DNA of 64,000 bases from Geobacillus vulcani PSS1 (GCF_000733845.1 NZ_JPOI01000001.1:1713501-1777500), one strand, 5' to 3'. Counted from the stretch's first letter, positions 25,661-35,954 are shown. Made by a program: numbers and translations. Notes: generated by a model not told the origin, from the letters alone.

Positions 25661-26950
25661 TTATCTTCTGTTTTTCGCAAACAATACTTGTTCGAGAATG
25701 TCATGAATACGCGTATTTTCATAAACGCCGACAAACCGTTCCGCCCCCGGGCCCATGGCAGTCAGCGGCACATCGGCGGCGGTGTGGCCGGTGGTCGTCC
25801 AGTCCAAGGCGAACGTTTGCGCAGAATGAGCGATGGAAAAGGGGCCGTCTTCGCCAGAAATCGTTTTGCCGTCTCCCGACTCATCGGCGCCGCCTGGCGT
25901 TTCCACCGTTAAGCCGCCGCATTCATGGTCGGCGAGCACGAGGACGAGCGTATCCCGATGGCGCTTGGCGTACTGTTTCGCCACGGCGACCGCTTCGTCA
26001 AGCTGCTGGCCGGCTTTGATCATGAGCGGTCCGTTGTTTTCATGGCTCATTTCATCAATGGCTTCTTCTTCAACAACGAGGAAAAAGCCTTTTTTATTTT
26101 GCGACAGCACGTCAAGCGCTTTTTTTGTCATATCGGGCAGCGGCACGGCGGGATTGTACACATCCCCTTCTCCTTCGGGGCGTTGTTGGAACATCTCCTC
26201 GTTGGCAAACAGCCCAAGCAGCTTGCGGCCCGTTGCCTGTTTCAGCTCATCGGCGGTGCGGACGTACGTATAGCCGAGCTGCTTGGCGCGCTCCACTAAG
26301 TTTCCTTGCGTGCCTTTGCTTCCTTCTTCGGGATCTTCAGCGGGATGGTCGGGGTAATAGCCGGGCTGTCCGGCCGGATACCAGTAGTCTTCGCCGCCGC
26401 CCAATATGACGTCCACTTTCGTTTGTTCGATGTACTGTTTGGCAATATCGCTTTGCGCCGAGCGCTTGGCGGTATGGGCGCCGAACGCCGCTGGGGTGGC
26501 GTCTGTCACTTGGGCGGTCGTGACGAGCCCGGTCGCTTTTCCGGCTTTTTTCGCTTGTTCGAGAATCGTTTCCACCGGTTTTCCTTGCAAATCAACAGCG
26601 ATGGCGCCGTTGTACGTTTTGACGCCCGTCGCTATCGCTGTCGCTGCCGCGGCGGAGTCGGTGATGAACGATTTCGGATCGGCGGAGTTCGTATGGATGA
26701 GCCCGCTGTACGGCATGTCGTCCATTTCCAATTCTCCCGTGATCCCTTTCGTGGCTAGGCGGATCGCATCGCGATGGGCGGTGCCCATGCCGTCGCCGAC
26801 AAAAAGGATGACATTTTTCACTGCCGGTGGCCCGGCTGGCTTGTCCGGCTTATCCGGTGCAGCCCATGTGCGTTGTCCGGCGGCATACAGCGTCAGCCCG
26901 ACGCTCAGTCCGGCCATAAGCAAAGCCGTGCGGCGTTTCATTCGGAACAT
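25661..26950 (-). CDS. Secreted alkaline phosphatase
   Basis: Releases phosphate from organic phosphate esters outside the cell. The 429-residue protein has a signal peptide (KRRTALLMAGLSVGLTLYAAGQRTWA, cleavage near residue 31) and alkaline phosphatase motifs: VILFVGDGMG (metal Asp), ITDSAAAATAIATG with the nucleophile Ser, VEEEAIDEMSHENN, ADHECGG and DWTTTGHTAADVP (metal His). AGAGGAGAACG precedes ATG 26950. Homologous to PhoA/PhoB of Bacillus; such genes are normally in the PhoPR regulon, but I saw no clear set of PhoP repeats upstream. Divergent from the MarR gene. Confidence 0.95.
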   Translation of the reverse strand: MFRMKRRTALLMAGLSVGLTLYAAGQRTWAAPDKPDKPAGPPAVKNVILFVGDGMGTAHRDAIRLATKGITGELEMDDMPYSGLIHTNSADPKSFITDSAAAATAIATGVKTYNGAIAVDLQGKPVETILEQAKKAGKATGLVTTAQVTDATPAAFGAHTAKRSAQSDIAKQYIEQTKVDVILGGGEDYWYPAGQPGYYPDHPAEDPEEGSKGTQGNLVERAKQLGYTYVRTADELKQATGRKLLGLFANEEMFQQRPEGEGDVYNPAVPLPDMTKKALDVLSQNKKGFFLVVEEEAIDEMSHENNGPLMIKAGQQLDEAVAVAKQYAKRHRDTLVLVLADHECGGLTVETPGGADESGDGKTISGEDGPFSIAHSAQTFALDWTTTGHTAADVPLTAMGPGAERFVGVYENTRIHDILEQVLFAKNRR

Positions 26951-27073
26951 CGTTCTCCTCTCCCTTTTCAGATGATTTTGTCATTTTGATTGTACAAGCG
27001 GCATATGAAATGGGGATGAATTCCATGTAACGGTTTTGTAAAGAATGGTTCCAAACGTTCACTTCCTCTTTCA

Positions 27074-27102
27074 TTGACTTTTTTTCTTTGGCCTGATACA
27101 TT
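27074..27102 (+). promoter_or_regulatory. SigA-type promoter for the marR-MMPL operon
   Basis: TTGACT at 27074-27079 and TACATT at 27097-27102, spacer 17. Confidence 0.8.
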
Positions 27103-27110
27103 GATTAATA

Positions 27111-27125
27111 GTTCAATTGTTGAAC
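27111..27125. promoter_or_regulatory. Candidate MarR operator
   Basis: Perfect palindrome GTTCAATTGTTGAAC (6-3-6) placed right at the expected transcription start of the marR operon. Size and position fit autorepression by the MarR protein encoded next. Confidence 0.65.
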
Positions 27126-27170
27126 CAAATGGACGATCCAAGATGGATACAACGACTGGGAGGTGAAGAA

Positions 27171-27623
27171 GTGGCAAGGCGAAACATCGACGAGTGGATC
27201 GACCGTTATTTGTCCGTATCATTTCTCGTGATGAAGCGCGGGGCGGCGCTTGTCAAAGACAGCCTTTGCGAAGAGATGACGCACGACCAATATTATTTGC
27301 TTCGCTATATTCGCCGGCGGGGGACGTGCACGTCAACCGAGCTGGCGGCGATGTTCGGCGTGAACAAAAGCGCGGTGACGGCGATGACGAACCGCCTCGT
27401 CGACAAAGGCTGGCTGCGCCGCGAGCGTGACGGGAACGATCGCCGCGTCATCGTCTTATCGCTGACAGAACAAGGGGAAGCATGGATTGCGGAAATGGAC
27501 CGGAACGTCTATCGGCTCGTGGAAGAAGTGATTGCCCGCTTCCCGGAAGAAGAAATTGAAACGTTCATCCGCACGTATGAACGGTTGGCCCGCGTGCTGC
27601 AGGAGGTGGAAGAAGCGAAATGA
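27171..27623 (+). CDS. MarR-family transcriptional regulator
   Basis: Winged-helix dimeric regulator of 150 residues with TSTELAAMFGVNKSAVTAMTNRLVDKGWLRRERDGNDRRVIVLSLTEQG summarised by its two parts: recognition helix SAVTAMTNRL and wing DRRVIVLSLT. Start GTG 27171 follows GGGAGGTG; earlier in-frame codons lie in the operator. It overlaps the exporter gene by ATGA and is likely its local repressor, the same arrangement as ydgG-ydgH in Bacillus subtilis. Confidence 0.9.
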   Translation: MARRNIDEWIDRYLSVSFLVMKRGAALVKDSLCEEMTHDQYYLLRYIRRRGTCTSTELAAMFGVNKSAVTAMTNRLVDKGWLRRERDGNDRRVIVLSLTEQGEAWIAEMDRNVYRLVEEVIARFPEEEIETFIRTYERLARVLQEVEEAK

Positions 27624-30600
27624 GAGCGATCATCAAAGGAAAATGGTTCGTGTTCATCGGCTGGATCATCATCGCGGCGGTGCTCATGATGACCGCGCCG
27701 AACATGGGCGAGCTCGTTCGGGAGAAAGGGCAGCTGAGCGTGCCGGACGGCTATTCGTCGTCATTGGCGGCGAAATGGATCAAAGAGGCGAACGAACAGG
27801 AAAACAAAGAACATGAGCGCTCCACCGTGCTCGTTTTTTATCAGAAAGACGGATTGACGGCGCAAGACAAACGGGAAATCGAACAGGCGGTTCAAGCACT
27901 GGAAAAGAAAAAAAGCGAGCTGCATATTACCGAAATCGTTTCGCCGCTGGCCAACAAGGAGCTGGAAAAAAAGCTGGTGTCCAAAGACGGGACGACGATG
28001 CTCATTTCGATTCGCATCGACCCGGCCGGGCGGACGGCGAAACAGTTGACGGACGCGCTCTATCGGGCTTTGGACGGCGTCAAGGTCGAGCATTATTTCA
28101 CCGGCGGGTGGATGATCGATGAAGATGTGGTGACCAGCTCGCTTGAAGGCGTGAAAAAGACGGAAGGAATTACCGTTGTCTTTATTTTGATCGTGCTGTT
28201 GGCCGTATTCCGTTCGCCGGTCGCGTCGTTGATTCCGTTGTTGACGGTCGGAGCGACGTACGTCGTTTCTCAGTCGATCGTCGCGTTTTTGGTCGATGAG
28301 GTCAACTTTCCGCTGTCGACGTTTACGCAGACATTTTTGGTGGCCGTGTTGTTCGGAATCGGAACGGATTACTGCATTTTGCTTTTAAGCCGGTTTAAGG
28401 AAGAACTAGTGAAACACGGTGACCGCACGGAAGCGGTCATCGCCACGTACCGGACGGCGGGAAAAACAGTGGCGGCGAGTGGATTGGCGGTCATGATCGG
28501 CTTTGCCGCGATCGGACTGTCGACATTTCAGTTGTACCAATCGGCAGCCGCCGTCGCCGTTGGGGTGGCGGTGCTGCTGGTGGCGCTTATGACGCTCGTG
28601 CCGTTTTTCATGGCGGTGCTTGGCGAGAAGCTGTTTTGGCCGGTTCGCGGGAAACTTGAGCACGGACAAAGCCGACTTTGGCTGGCGGCAGGCCGGTTCG
28701 CGTTCGCCCGTCCGCTGCTGGCGCTCGCTATCGTCGCAGCGGTAACGGTGCCGGTGCTTGTGACGTACGATGGCAAACTGTCATTTGATTCAATGGAAGA
28801 GATCGGCGACCATTATCGCTCGGTTAAAGCGTTTGACATTATTGCCGACCACTTTCATCCCGGAGACGCCATGCCGACACAAATTGTGTTGAAAAGCAAA
28901 GAGCCGCTTGATTCCGAAAAAGGGATGGCGTTGATCGAAAAAATCAGCCGCGAAGTCGAAAACGTTGACGGTGTGGCGAGCGTCCGCTCGGTGACGCGGC
29001 CCACAGGCGAGCCGATCAAAGAGCTGTTTGTCACTGAGCAGGCGAAACAGCTGAAAAACGGCCTTGGCGCCGGCAAAGACGGCATCGAGAAAATCGGCGC
29101 CGGGCTCGAGACGGCAAGCAATCAGCTCTCCGCTTCCGTGCCGCAGCTGAAGCAAGCGTCATCCGGCATCGGCCAGCTCGTCTCGGGAACGGAGCGGCTT
29201 GAGAACGGCCTGCGCCAGCTGCAAAGCGGCTTGAGCCAAATTGAACAAGGCGTGCGCCGCGGAGCGATCGGGGCCGGCGAGTTGAAAAACGGCTTGGCGA
29301 CCCTGCGCGCCAATGCCAAAAAACTGCAAGAGGGCGCGAACCAGCTGCTTGGCGGCTACAAGCAGGCGGAACAAGGCTTGGCGACGATCAGCAGCCAATA
29401 CCGGCAAGTCGAAACGGGCCTCAAGGCGGTCGCTGATCAGCTCGCCGCCGTGCAAACGCTGCTTGCGCAAGTCGAGCAGTCGCATCCGGAGCTCGCCCAA
29501 GACGCGCAATATCAACAAGCGAAAATGACCGTCGCCGCCTTGGCCGCCCGGACGAACGACATGGCCAACGGCTTGGCGAAGTTGAACGGGGCGCTTGAGC
29601 GAGCGCGCGCCGGCTTGGCGAAAGCGAATGAGTCGTTTGCCCAACTGGCGGCCGGGCAAGCCGCGATTAACGACGGTTTGGATCGAATCATCGCCGGGCT
29701 TGGCGAGCTTGAAGCCGGCTTGACGAAAGCGGCCAACGGCCAACAACAAGCCGTTGATCAACTGCCGCGATTCGCGTCCGGCCTCGAGCAAGTCAACGGC
29801 GGCCAGCGGCAGCTGCTTGAGCACTTCTCGGCCCTTGGCGGCCAGCTCGGCCAGCTTGTCAACGGCTTGGACCAAAGCGCGTCCGGTTTGCAGAAGGTGG
29901 CCAGCGGTCTGGGAACGGCGGAAACGTATTTGGCTGATTTGTCATCGGCACCGGCGAAGGACATGGCCGGCTGGCATATGCCGAAAGCGGCGCTTGAAAG
30001 CAAAGAATTTGCGCAGGCGAAAGACGCGTATATGTCAAAAGACCGGCGCATCGTCACATTTGATGTCATTTTCAAAGAAAATCCGTATTCCATATCGGCG
30101 CTTGGCCGCATTGATGACATTCGCGCCGCCGCCGAACGGGCGGTGAAAGGAGCAAAGCTGGACGGGGTGAGCATCGCCGTCGGCGGCGTCACAAGCACGT
30201 ATGCCGATTTGCGGGCGATTTCGAACGCCGACTATCGGCACACAGCGGTGCTCATGCTGGCGGGGATCGCCATCGTGCTGGCTGCCCTGCTCCGGTCGTT
30301 GATCATGCCGCTCTACTTGATTTTGTCGCTTGTGTTGACGTATTACACGTCGATGGCCGTCACCGAGCTCATCTTCGTCAACGGCCTCGGCTATGCCGGC
30401 TTGAACTGGGCGGTGTCGTTTTTCGCCTTCGTCCTGCTTATGGCCCTCGGCATCGACTACAGCATCTTCCTGATGGACCGGTTCAACGAATACCGTGACC
30501 GGCCGGTGAGAGAAGCGATGCTGTCAGCGATGGGCCATATGGGGACGGTCATCATCTCGGCCGCCGTCATTTTGGGCGGGACGTTTGCTGCGATGTATCC

Positions 30601-30784
30601 GTCCGGCGTTCTGTCGCTCTTGCAAATCGCGACGATTGTATTGACAGGGCTTTTGCTTTACGCTCTTGTCGTCCTGCCGCTGTTTGTCCCGGTCATGGTC
30701 CACACGTTCGGCCGCGCCAACTGGTGGCCGTTTGGGCAGCCGGTGAGCGAAGCGGATGGGCTCGAACAGCAGAAAATTAGTTAA
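27620..30784 (+). CDS. MMPL/RND-family membrane exporter
   Basis: A 1054-residue membrane transporter with two repeats of six membrane helices (about 170-375 and 875-1040), each preceded by a large external loop, as in MmpL and YdgH proteins. Helix motifs include GIGTDYCILLLSRFKEEL and GIDYSIFLMDRFNEYRD with charged residues of the proton relay. The second external domain (about 470-775) is a long coiled coil with repeated LxxGLxxLxxG heptads, for example LENGLRQLQSGLSQIEQG. The substrate is unknown; lipids, drugs or surfactants are typical. Start ATG 27620 overlaps the marR stop. Confidence 0.93.
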   Translation: MRAIIKGKWFVFIGWIIIAAVLMMTAPNMGELVREKGQLSVPDGYSSSLAAKWIKEANEQENKEHERSTVLVFYQKDGLTAQDKREIEQAVQALEKKKSELHITEIVSPLANKELEKKLVSKDGTTMLISIRIDPAGRTAKQLTDALYRALDGVKVEHYFTGGWMIDEDVVTSSLEGVKKTEGITVVFILIVLLAVFRSPVASLIPLLTVGATYVVSQSIVAFLVDEVNFPLSTFTQTFLVAVLFGIGTDYCILLLSRFKEELVKHGDRTEAVIATYRTAGKTVAASGLAVMIGFAAIGLSTFQLYQSAAAVAVGVAVLLVALMTLVPFFMAVLGEKLFWPVRGKLEHGQSRLWLAAGRFAFARPLLALAIVAAVTVPVLVTYDGKLSFDSMEEIGDHYRSVKAFDIIADHFHPGDAMPTQIVLKSKEPLDSEKGMALIEKISREVENVDGVASVRSVTRPTGEPIKELFVTEQAKQLKNGLGAGKDGIEKIGAGLETASNQLSASVPQLKQASSGIGQLVSGTERLENGLRQLQSGLSQIEQGVRRGAIGAGELKNGLATLRANAKKLQEGANQLLGGYKQAEQGLATISSQYRQVETGLKAVADQLAAVQTLLAQVEQSHPELAQDAQYQQAKMTVAALAARTNDMANGLAKLNGALERARAGLAKANESFAQLAAGQAAINDGLDRIIAGLGELEAGLTKAANGQQQAVDQLPRFASGLEQVNGGQRQLLEHFSALGGQLGQLVNGLDQSASGLQKVASGLGTAETYLADLSSAPAKDMAGWHMPKAALESKEFAQAKDAYMSKDRRIVTFDVIFKENPYSISALGRIDDIRAAAERAVKGAKLDGVSIAVGGVTSTYADLRAISNADYRHTAVLMLAGIAIVLAALLRSLIMPLYLILSLVLTYYTSMAVTELIFVNGLGYAGLNWAVSFFAFVLLMALGIDYSIFLMDRFNEYRDRPVREAMLSAMGHMGTVIISAAVILGGTFAAMYPSGVLSLLQIATIVLTGLLLYALVVLPLFVPVMVHTFGRANWWPFGQPVSEADGLEQQKIS

Positions 30785-30789
30785 AATGA

Positions 30790-30838
30790 CCGGCTGCTGC
30801 CGCTCCCAAATGATTCGGGAAGCGGCTTTCTTTTTTCG
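30790..30838 (+). terminator. Terminator of the marR-MMPL operon
   Basis: GCTGCCGCTCCC and GGGAAGCGGC form the stem, followed by TTTCTTTTTT. Confidence 0.85.
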
Positions 30839-31080
30839 CGGGGCGGTGAACAGCAGCGGTTTTTCCTCGCCGTGAGCGAACGAGCGAAACGGCACGGTTT
30901 TTCGATTGGACACAGGATGCGGTGAAGCGGCATGTTCCTTACAATCGCTGCGCTCTTAGGCATGGTTTGCGCCATCATGACGACATTTCCGTTTCATAAG
31001 CATATTTTTTTCGTTTTCGCTCAATGTAAAGTATGATGAGAAGCAGAGAACATTCTAGACTGGAAAGGAGGAAGGCGGGC

Positions 31081-31746
31081 ATGACGAAACGAGTGCTTAT
31101 GGTGGTGACGAACCATACGACGATCACCGACGATCACAAAACCGGGCTTTGGCTTGAAGAGTTTGCCGTGCCGTATTTGGTGTTTAAAGAAAAAGGGTAT
31201 GACGTGAAAGTGGCGAGCATCAAAGGCGGCGACGTGCCCTTGGATCCGCGCAGCATCAATGAGAAAGACCCGTCTTGGGCCGAGGCGGAAGCGGCGCTGA
31301 AAAACACGGCGCGTTTAAGCAAAGATGACGCGAATGGATTTGACGCCATTTTTCTCCCCGGGGGACACGGGACGATGTTTGATTTCCCGGACAACGAAAC
31401 GCTGCAATACGTGTTGCAGCAATTCGCCGAAGACGGCCGGATCATCGCCGCTGTCTGCCATGGGCCGTCAGGGTTGGTGAACGCGACATACAAAGACGGG
31501 ACGCCGATCGTGAAAGGGAAAACGGTCACGTCGTTTACCGATGAGGAAGAACGCGAGGTCGAGCTTGATGTGCATATGCCGTTTTTGCTTGAGTCGACCT
31601 TGCGCCTGCGCGGGGCGAATTTCGTCCGCGGCGAGAAATGGACCGATTTCTCGGTGCGCGACGGCAACTTGATCACCGGGCAAAACCCGCAATCGAGCCG
31701 GAGCACGGCGGAAAAAGTCGTCGCGGCGCTCGAAGAACGGGCATGA
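31081..31746 (+). CDS. DJ-1/PfpI-family protein (HSP31-like glyoxalase III/chaperone)
   Basis: A 221-residue class I glutamine-amidotransferase-like protein. The nucleophile elbow is AAVCHGPSGL (Cys in the strand-helix turn), with FLPGGHGTMFDFPDN upstream supplying the glutamate-region loop. Relatives detoxify methylglyoxal or act as stress chaperones; which applies here is open. ATG 31081 is preceded by GGAAAGGAGGAAGG. A TATGAT at 31032-31037 could be the -10 box; the -35 is poor. Ends in a double hairpin terminator. Confidence 0.9.
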   Translation: MTKRVLMVVTNHTTITDDHKTGLWLEEFAVPYLVFKEKGYDVKVASIKGGDVPLDPRSINEKDPSWAEAEAALKNTARLSKDDANGFDAIFLPGGHGTMFDFPDNETLQYVLQQFAEDGRIIAAVCHGPSGLVNATYKDGTPIVKGKTVTSFTDEEEREVELDVHMPFLLESTLRLRGANFVRGEKWTDFSVRDGNLITGQNPQSSRSTAEKVVAALEERA

Positions 31747-31771
31747 GGAAGCGAATGACAGACAGTTGGAG

Positions 31772-31842
31772 AGACGAGCGGAACGTACGCCCGCTCGTCT
31801 AGGACAAGACGCGCCCAAACAGCGAGGCGCGTCTTCTTTTTT
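31772..31842 (+). terminator. Double hairpin terminator after the DJ-1 gene
   Basis: First stem AGACGAGCG/CGCTCGTCT (31772-31800), second stem AAGACGCGCC/GGCGCGTCTT (31806-31835) followed by CTTTTTT. Confidence 0.88.
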
Positions 31843-31893
31843 ACAAATTCCGTATCCGTGTTCATTAATCAACAAATTGCTCTATTTTAACCA

Positions 31894-31921
31894 TTGATTG
31901 GAAGTTGAACTTTGCTATCAT
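31894..31921 (+). promoter_or_regulatory. Possible promoter of the cupin-DUF2255 operon
   Basis: TTGATT at 31894-31899 and TATCAT at 31916-31921, spacer 16, in an A+T-rich stretch about 90 bases before the cupin start. Confidence 0.45.
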
Positions 31922-32011
31922 AATAAACAAATGTCACGATGAGGCTGAGCTTTTCAAAAACGTTGAGGAATGCCAGCCAGCCTGAATGACAACGGAAAGG
32001 AGCCAACGAGA

Positions 32012-32425
32012 ATGGGAGAAACCATCGAGGTCATCCGCAACGGCGCCCAGCCGTCAACGAAAGGGCAAGAAGACTATTTTACCGGCTATGTCCGTGTTGA
32101 TTCACTCTTTCAAGAAAATGAGTTCGCCCCGTACTCGGCGGCGTATGTTACCTTTGAGCCAGGGGCTCGCACGGCATGGCACATCCATCCGACGGGGCAG
32201 CGATTGATCGTTACCTACGGCGTTGGGTGGGTGCAAGAATGGGGTGGACCCGTTCGTGAAGTGCGGGCGGGGGATGTCGTTTGGTTCCCGCCGGGCGTCA
32301 AGCATTGGCACGGAGCGACACCAACCACGGCGATGACCCATATCGCCTTAACGGGAGTTGCCAACGGCAAAGGGGTCGAGTGGCTCGAAAAAGTGAGTGA
32401 TGAGCAATATCACAAGAGTGAATAG
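32012..32425 (+). CDS. Single-domain cupin protein
   Basis: A 137-residue cupin (beta-barrel) with the two metal-binding motifs: [21 protein letters not shown] (HxH and Gln/Glu) and PGDV-like [18 protein letters not shown] with the last His. Close relatives are annotated as cupin-type lyases or carboxymuconolactone-associated proteins; the activity cannot be set from sequence. ATG 32012 has GGAAAGGAG upstream. Cotranscribed with the DUF2255 gene 12 bases downstream and facing a TetR regulator. Confidence 0.85.
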   Translation: MGETIEVIRNGAQPSTKGQEDYFTGYVRVDSLFQENEFAPYSAAYVTFEPGARTAWHIHPTGQRLIVTYGVGWVQEWGGPVREVRAGDVVWFPPGVKHWHGATPTTAMTHIALTGVANGKGVEWLEKVSDEQYHKSE

Positions 32426-32437
32426 GGGGCGGAAAAC

Positions 32438-32809
32438 GTGGCGTCATGGTCAAACGAGGAGCTGCACCAAATCGCTGCGGCTGATGATCTTCACATTTCG
32501 CCGTTCCGCGAGGACGGCAAAACGTATGGAACGCTGACATGGGTTTGGTCGGTGATTGTCGGCGATTCTCTTTATGTGCGCGCCTATCATGGTCAGCAAT
32601 CCCGTTGGTATCAAGCAGCCATCCGGCAAAGGGCTGGACGGATTACAGTCGCCGGCATGACGAAAGAAGTCGTATTCGAACCGGTTGCTGGATCCATCAA
32701 CGACCTCATCGATGACGCGTACCGGGAAAAGTACAAAGGAAGCCCGTATCTCGACGCGATGATCAGCACCCGCGCTCGGGCGGCGACGGTCAAAATCGTT
32801 CCACGCTAA
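32438..32809 (+). CDS. DUF2255-family protein
   Basis: A 123-residue protein with the family features: an N-terminal WSNEELHQIAAADDLHISP, then TLTWVWSVIVGDSLYVRAYHG and the C-terminal ARAATVKIVPR. The fold is like flavin/F420-dependent pyridoxamine-oxidase-type barrels (known of the family, not shown here). Start GTG 32438 is preceded by AGGGGGCGG. Second gene of the cupin operon. Confidence 0.82.
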   Translation: MASWSNEELHQIAAADDLHISPFREDGKTYGTLTWVWSVIVGDSLYVRAYHGQQSRWYQAAIRQRAGRITVAGMTKEVVFEPVAGSINDLIDDAYREKYKGSPYLDAMISTRARAATVKIVPR

Positions 32810-32821
32810 ATGCTTCAGAAA

Positions 32822-32866
32822 CGTCACCGACAGCCGTCTACAGGCAATGGTCGGTGACGCTTTTTG
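32822..32866. terminator. Bidirectional terminator between DUF2255 and tetR genes
   Basis: CGTCACCGAC (32822-32831) and GTCGGTGACG (32850-32859) form a perfect 10-bp stem; T-tract CTTTTTG follows on plus, a shorter T-stretch on minus. Confidence 0.85.
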
Positions 32867-33415
32867 TTAGTCAAAATTGCGGTCCAACAGCCGCCCTGTC
32901 TGTTCGGCGATGACGCGCGCCGGAAGCGGCATGCCGTGCTTGAACCACCATTCGACAATTCCAACGACGGCGGAAGCAAAAAATTGCAAGACAAGATCTT
33001 CGCTAAGCCCCTTGTTCTTTCCGTTCGATGTGTCGACGTCCGGTTTGAATTCCTCGATCACCAACTGTAAAAAACGATGACGGAAGTAAGGAGCGCCTTT
33101 GCTCGATAACATCGTCGAGAAAAAGAGCCGATGGCGTTCAAAGTATTCGTACCAGATATAATTTCCTTCCTCAAACGTCAAATCGGAAGCCTCGCGGCAA
33201 AGCTGCCGCAAATTGTCCATATGTTCTTCGATCATCTTGTCCAATAAATCGTATTTATCCGTGTAATGGAGATAAATGGTTCCCCGGTTCACGTTTGCCC
33301 GATCGGCGATTTCTTGAATCGTAATGTCGTCAAACGGTTTTTCCGCCATCAATTCAATGACGGCATTTTTAATGGCTTCTTGGCTTTTGATGACTCTGCG
33401 GTCGATTTTCGCCAT
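32867..33415 (-). CDS. TetR-family transcriptional regulator
   Basis: A 182-residue regulator: the N-terminal helix-turn-helix (about 8-55) reads AIKNAVIELMAEKPFDDITIQEIADRANVNRGTIYLHYTDKYDLLDKM, split here as ITIQEIADRANVNRGTIYLH; the C-terminal part resembles TetR_C of the AcrR type (FFASAVVGIVEWWFKHGMP). ATG 33415 is chosen with GAGGTGGGG upstream; an in-frame GTG at 33430 is too near the ribosome site. Convergent with the cupin operon, which may be its target. Palindromes upstream at 33517-33540 may be its operators. Confidence 0.9.
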   Translation of the reverse strand: MAKIDRRVIKSQEAIKNAVIELMAEKPFDDITIQEIADRANVNRGTIYLHYTDKYDLLDKMIEEHMDNLRQLCREASDLTFEEGNYIWYEYFERHRLFFSTMLSSKGAPYFRHRFLQLVIEEFKPDVDTSNGKNKGLSEDLVLQFFASAVVGIVEWWFKHGMPLPARVIAEQTGRLLDRNFD

Positions 33416-33516
33416 GACTGAATTCCCCACCTCTCCTAAAGATTGTCGACTATTTTTGATCGAATCATCGCCAAATGATGACGCATACCCGCTTTTTTGA
33501 TAATAATAAACGAATG

Positions 33517-33540
33517 TTGATTATTGAATCAATATTGATT
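33517..33540. promoter_or_regulatory. Overlapping palindromes upstream of tetR
   Basis: TTGATTATTGAATCAA (33517-33532) and AATCAATATTGATT (33527-33540) are perfect and overlapping inverted repeats, about 105 bases before the regulator start. Candidate TetR operators; the next gene on the other side is far, so autoregulation is most likely. Confidence 0.5.
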
Positions 33541-33731
33541 TTCGTAGAGAAAGAATTTTGCCGGTGACGTTTGAACAACGAAGGCGCTCCATCGTCTTGC
33601 AGGGGGCATGCGAGGGATTGACAGGCGAGCAGCTGGCATGAACAAGGAAGGAAGACGGCGCGACATCAGGCGAATCGATGTTCGTGCAAGAAGCAAGGAG
33701 AGGCCTGTGAACAAACCGGCCTCTCTTTCAT
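33541..33731. terminator. Spacer between tetR control region and araC, with hairpin at 33697-33727
   Basis: No gene seen. GGAGAGGCC (33697-33705) and GGCCTCTC (33718-33725) form a hairpin right after the araC stop codon on the minus strand; the tail there is CTTGCTTC, so termination strength is uncertain. On the plus strand CTTTCA follows. Confidence 0.5.
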
Positions 33732-34646
33732 CTAAGCATTCGCTCTGTCTCCATATTCAGCCCGCAAACGTTTCGCATCTTCTTTCGGCGGTCGTCCGAA
33801 TAGGCGGGAATATTCGCGGCTGAACTGTGACGGGCTTTCATAGCCGACTTGAAAGGCGACATCAGCGGCATCGATCAACTCTGTTAACAAGAGCCGCCGG
33901 GCTTCCTGAAGCCGCAGCTGTTTTTGAAACTGAATCGGGCTCATCCCTGTCACCTCTTTAAAATGACGATGGAGCGATGCTGCGCTCATATGAGATAAAT
34001 CAGCCAGCTCTTCGATGCGGATCGGTTGATGATAGTGTTCTTTAATATATTCGATGACATGATGAATTTGGCGGGCATGGCTGTTTTGGACAGCCATTTG
34101 CTGGAGGACATCGCCATACGGCCCGTGCAAAACGCGATACAAAATTTCTTTTTTGTAAATCGGTGCTAAGACGCCAATATGTTCTGGGGTGTCGAGCAGG
34201 CGAACGAGCCTCATGACCGCATCGAGCAGCGGGGGCTCAACCGCACTGACGAACATTGCTCGTTTTGGCTTTTTCTGCAGGAAAACGTCGTTGTCGGTGT
34301 GCTGCAGCAGTTCGACGATTTGATGGAGCGCAAATTCCATCCGCAAGGCCAAATACGGCGTCTGTTCGCTTGCTTCGACCACTTGGGAAATAACCGGCAA
34401 GTCGACAGAGGCGACAAGATAGTGGGTCGGATTGTACGTAAACCGTTCCCCCGCCAGCCAGACATCTTTTCTGCCTTGCACGATTAGGCAAAACGCCGGG
34501 CGTTGGACGCCATGTTTCGGTGTTGTGGGATGCGATTCGCGAAAGAGAAGAAGCGATGGAATCTCTGTTTCGTAAACGCCGTCTTTTCCTGTATGGCGCT
34601 CGATGAGCACCGCCAATTCATGTTGTTGTTCGATGATTGATTTCAA
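33732..34646 (-). CDS. AraC-family transcriptional regulator
   Basis: A 304-residue regulator with an N-terminal AraC_N-type cupin domain (about 20-170; PAFCLIVQGRKDVWLAGERF, YLVASVDLPVISQV) and a C-terminal double helix-turn-helix (about 195-295; IRIEELADLSHMSAASLHRHF and DAADVAFQVGYESPSQFSREYSRLFG). Start TTG 34646 has GGGGG 8 bases upstream. Divergent from an aldo/keto reductase gene with about 220 bases between, an arrangement common for AraC regulators of such reductases, which is therefore the likely target. Confidence 0.92.
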   Translation of the reverse strand: MKSIIEQQHELAVLIERHTGKDGVYETEIPSLLLFRESHPTTPKHGVQRPAFCLIVQGRKDVWLAGERFTYNPTHYLVASVDLPVISQVVEASEQTPYLALRMEFALHQIVELLQHTDNDVFLQKKPKRAMFVSAVEPPLLDAVMRLVRLLDTPEHIGVLAPIYKKEILYRVLHGPYGDVLQQMAVQNSHARQIHHVIEYIKEHYHQPIRIEELADLSHMSAASLHRHFKEVTGMSPIQFQKQLRLQEARRLLLTELIDAADVAFQVGYESPSQFSREYSRLFGRPPKEDAKRLRAEYGDRANA

Positions 34647-34801
34647 TCGTTTTTCCCCCTTCCACTACAATTATTTTACGCAAACTTCTTCCGCAACCGA
34701 AAGAGGTCTGAGAGAATTAGGCAATGATTTGCGAGGATTGTGATACCGGTTGCTGGGCAAAAGGGGGCATAATGACATTGTCCGGTGCACGCTAAGTTTG
34801 A

Positions 34802-35716
<915 letters not shown>

Positions 35717-35726
35717 CGGAAAATAA

Positions 35727-35954
<228 letters not shown>

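Noticed and set aside
30931..31035. 34-codon hydrophobic frame (MFLTIAALLGMVCAIM...) before the DJ-1 gene
   Set aside because: Ribosome site weak and no promoter with proper spacing; could be real but not supportable.
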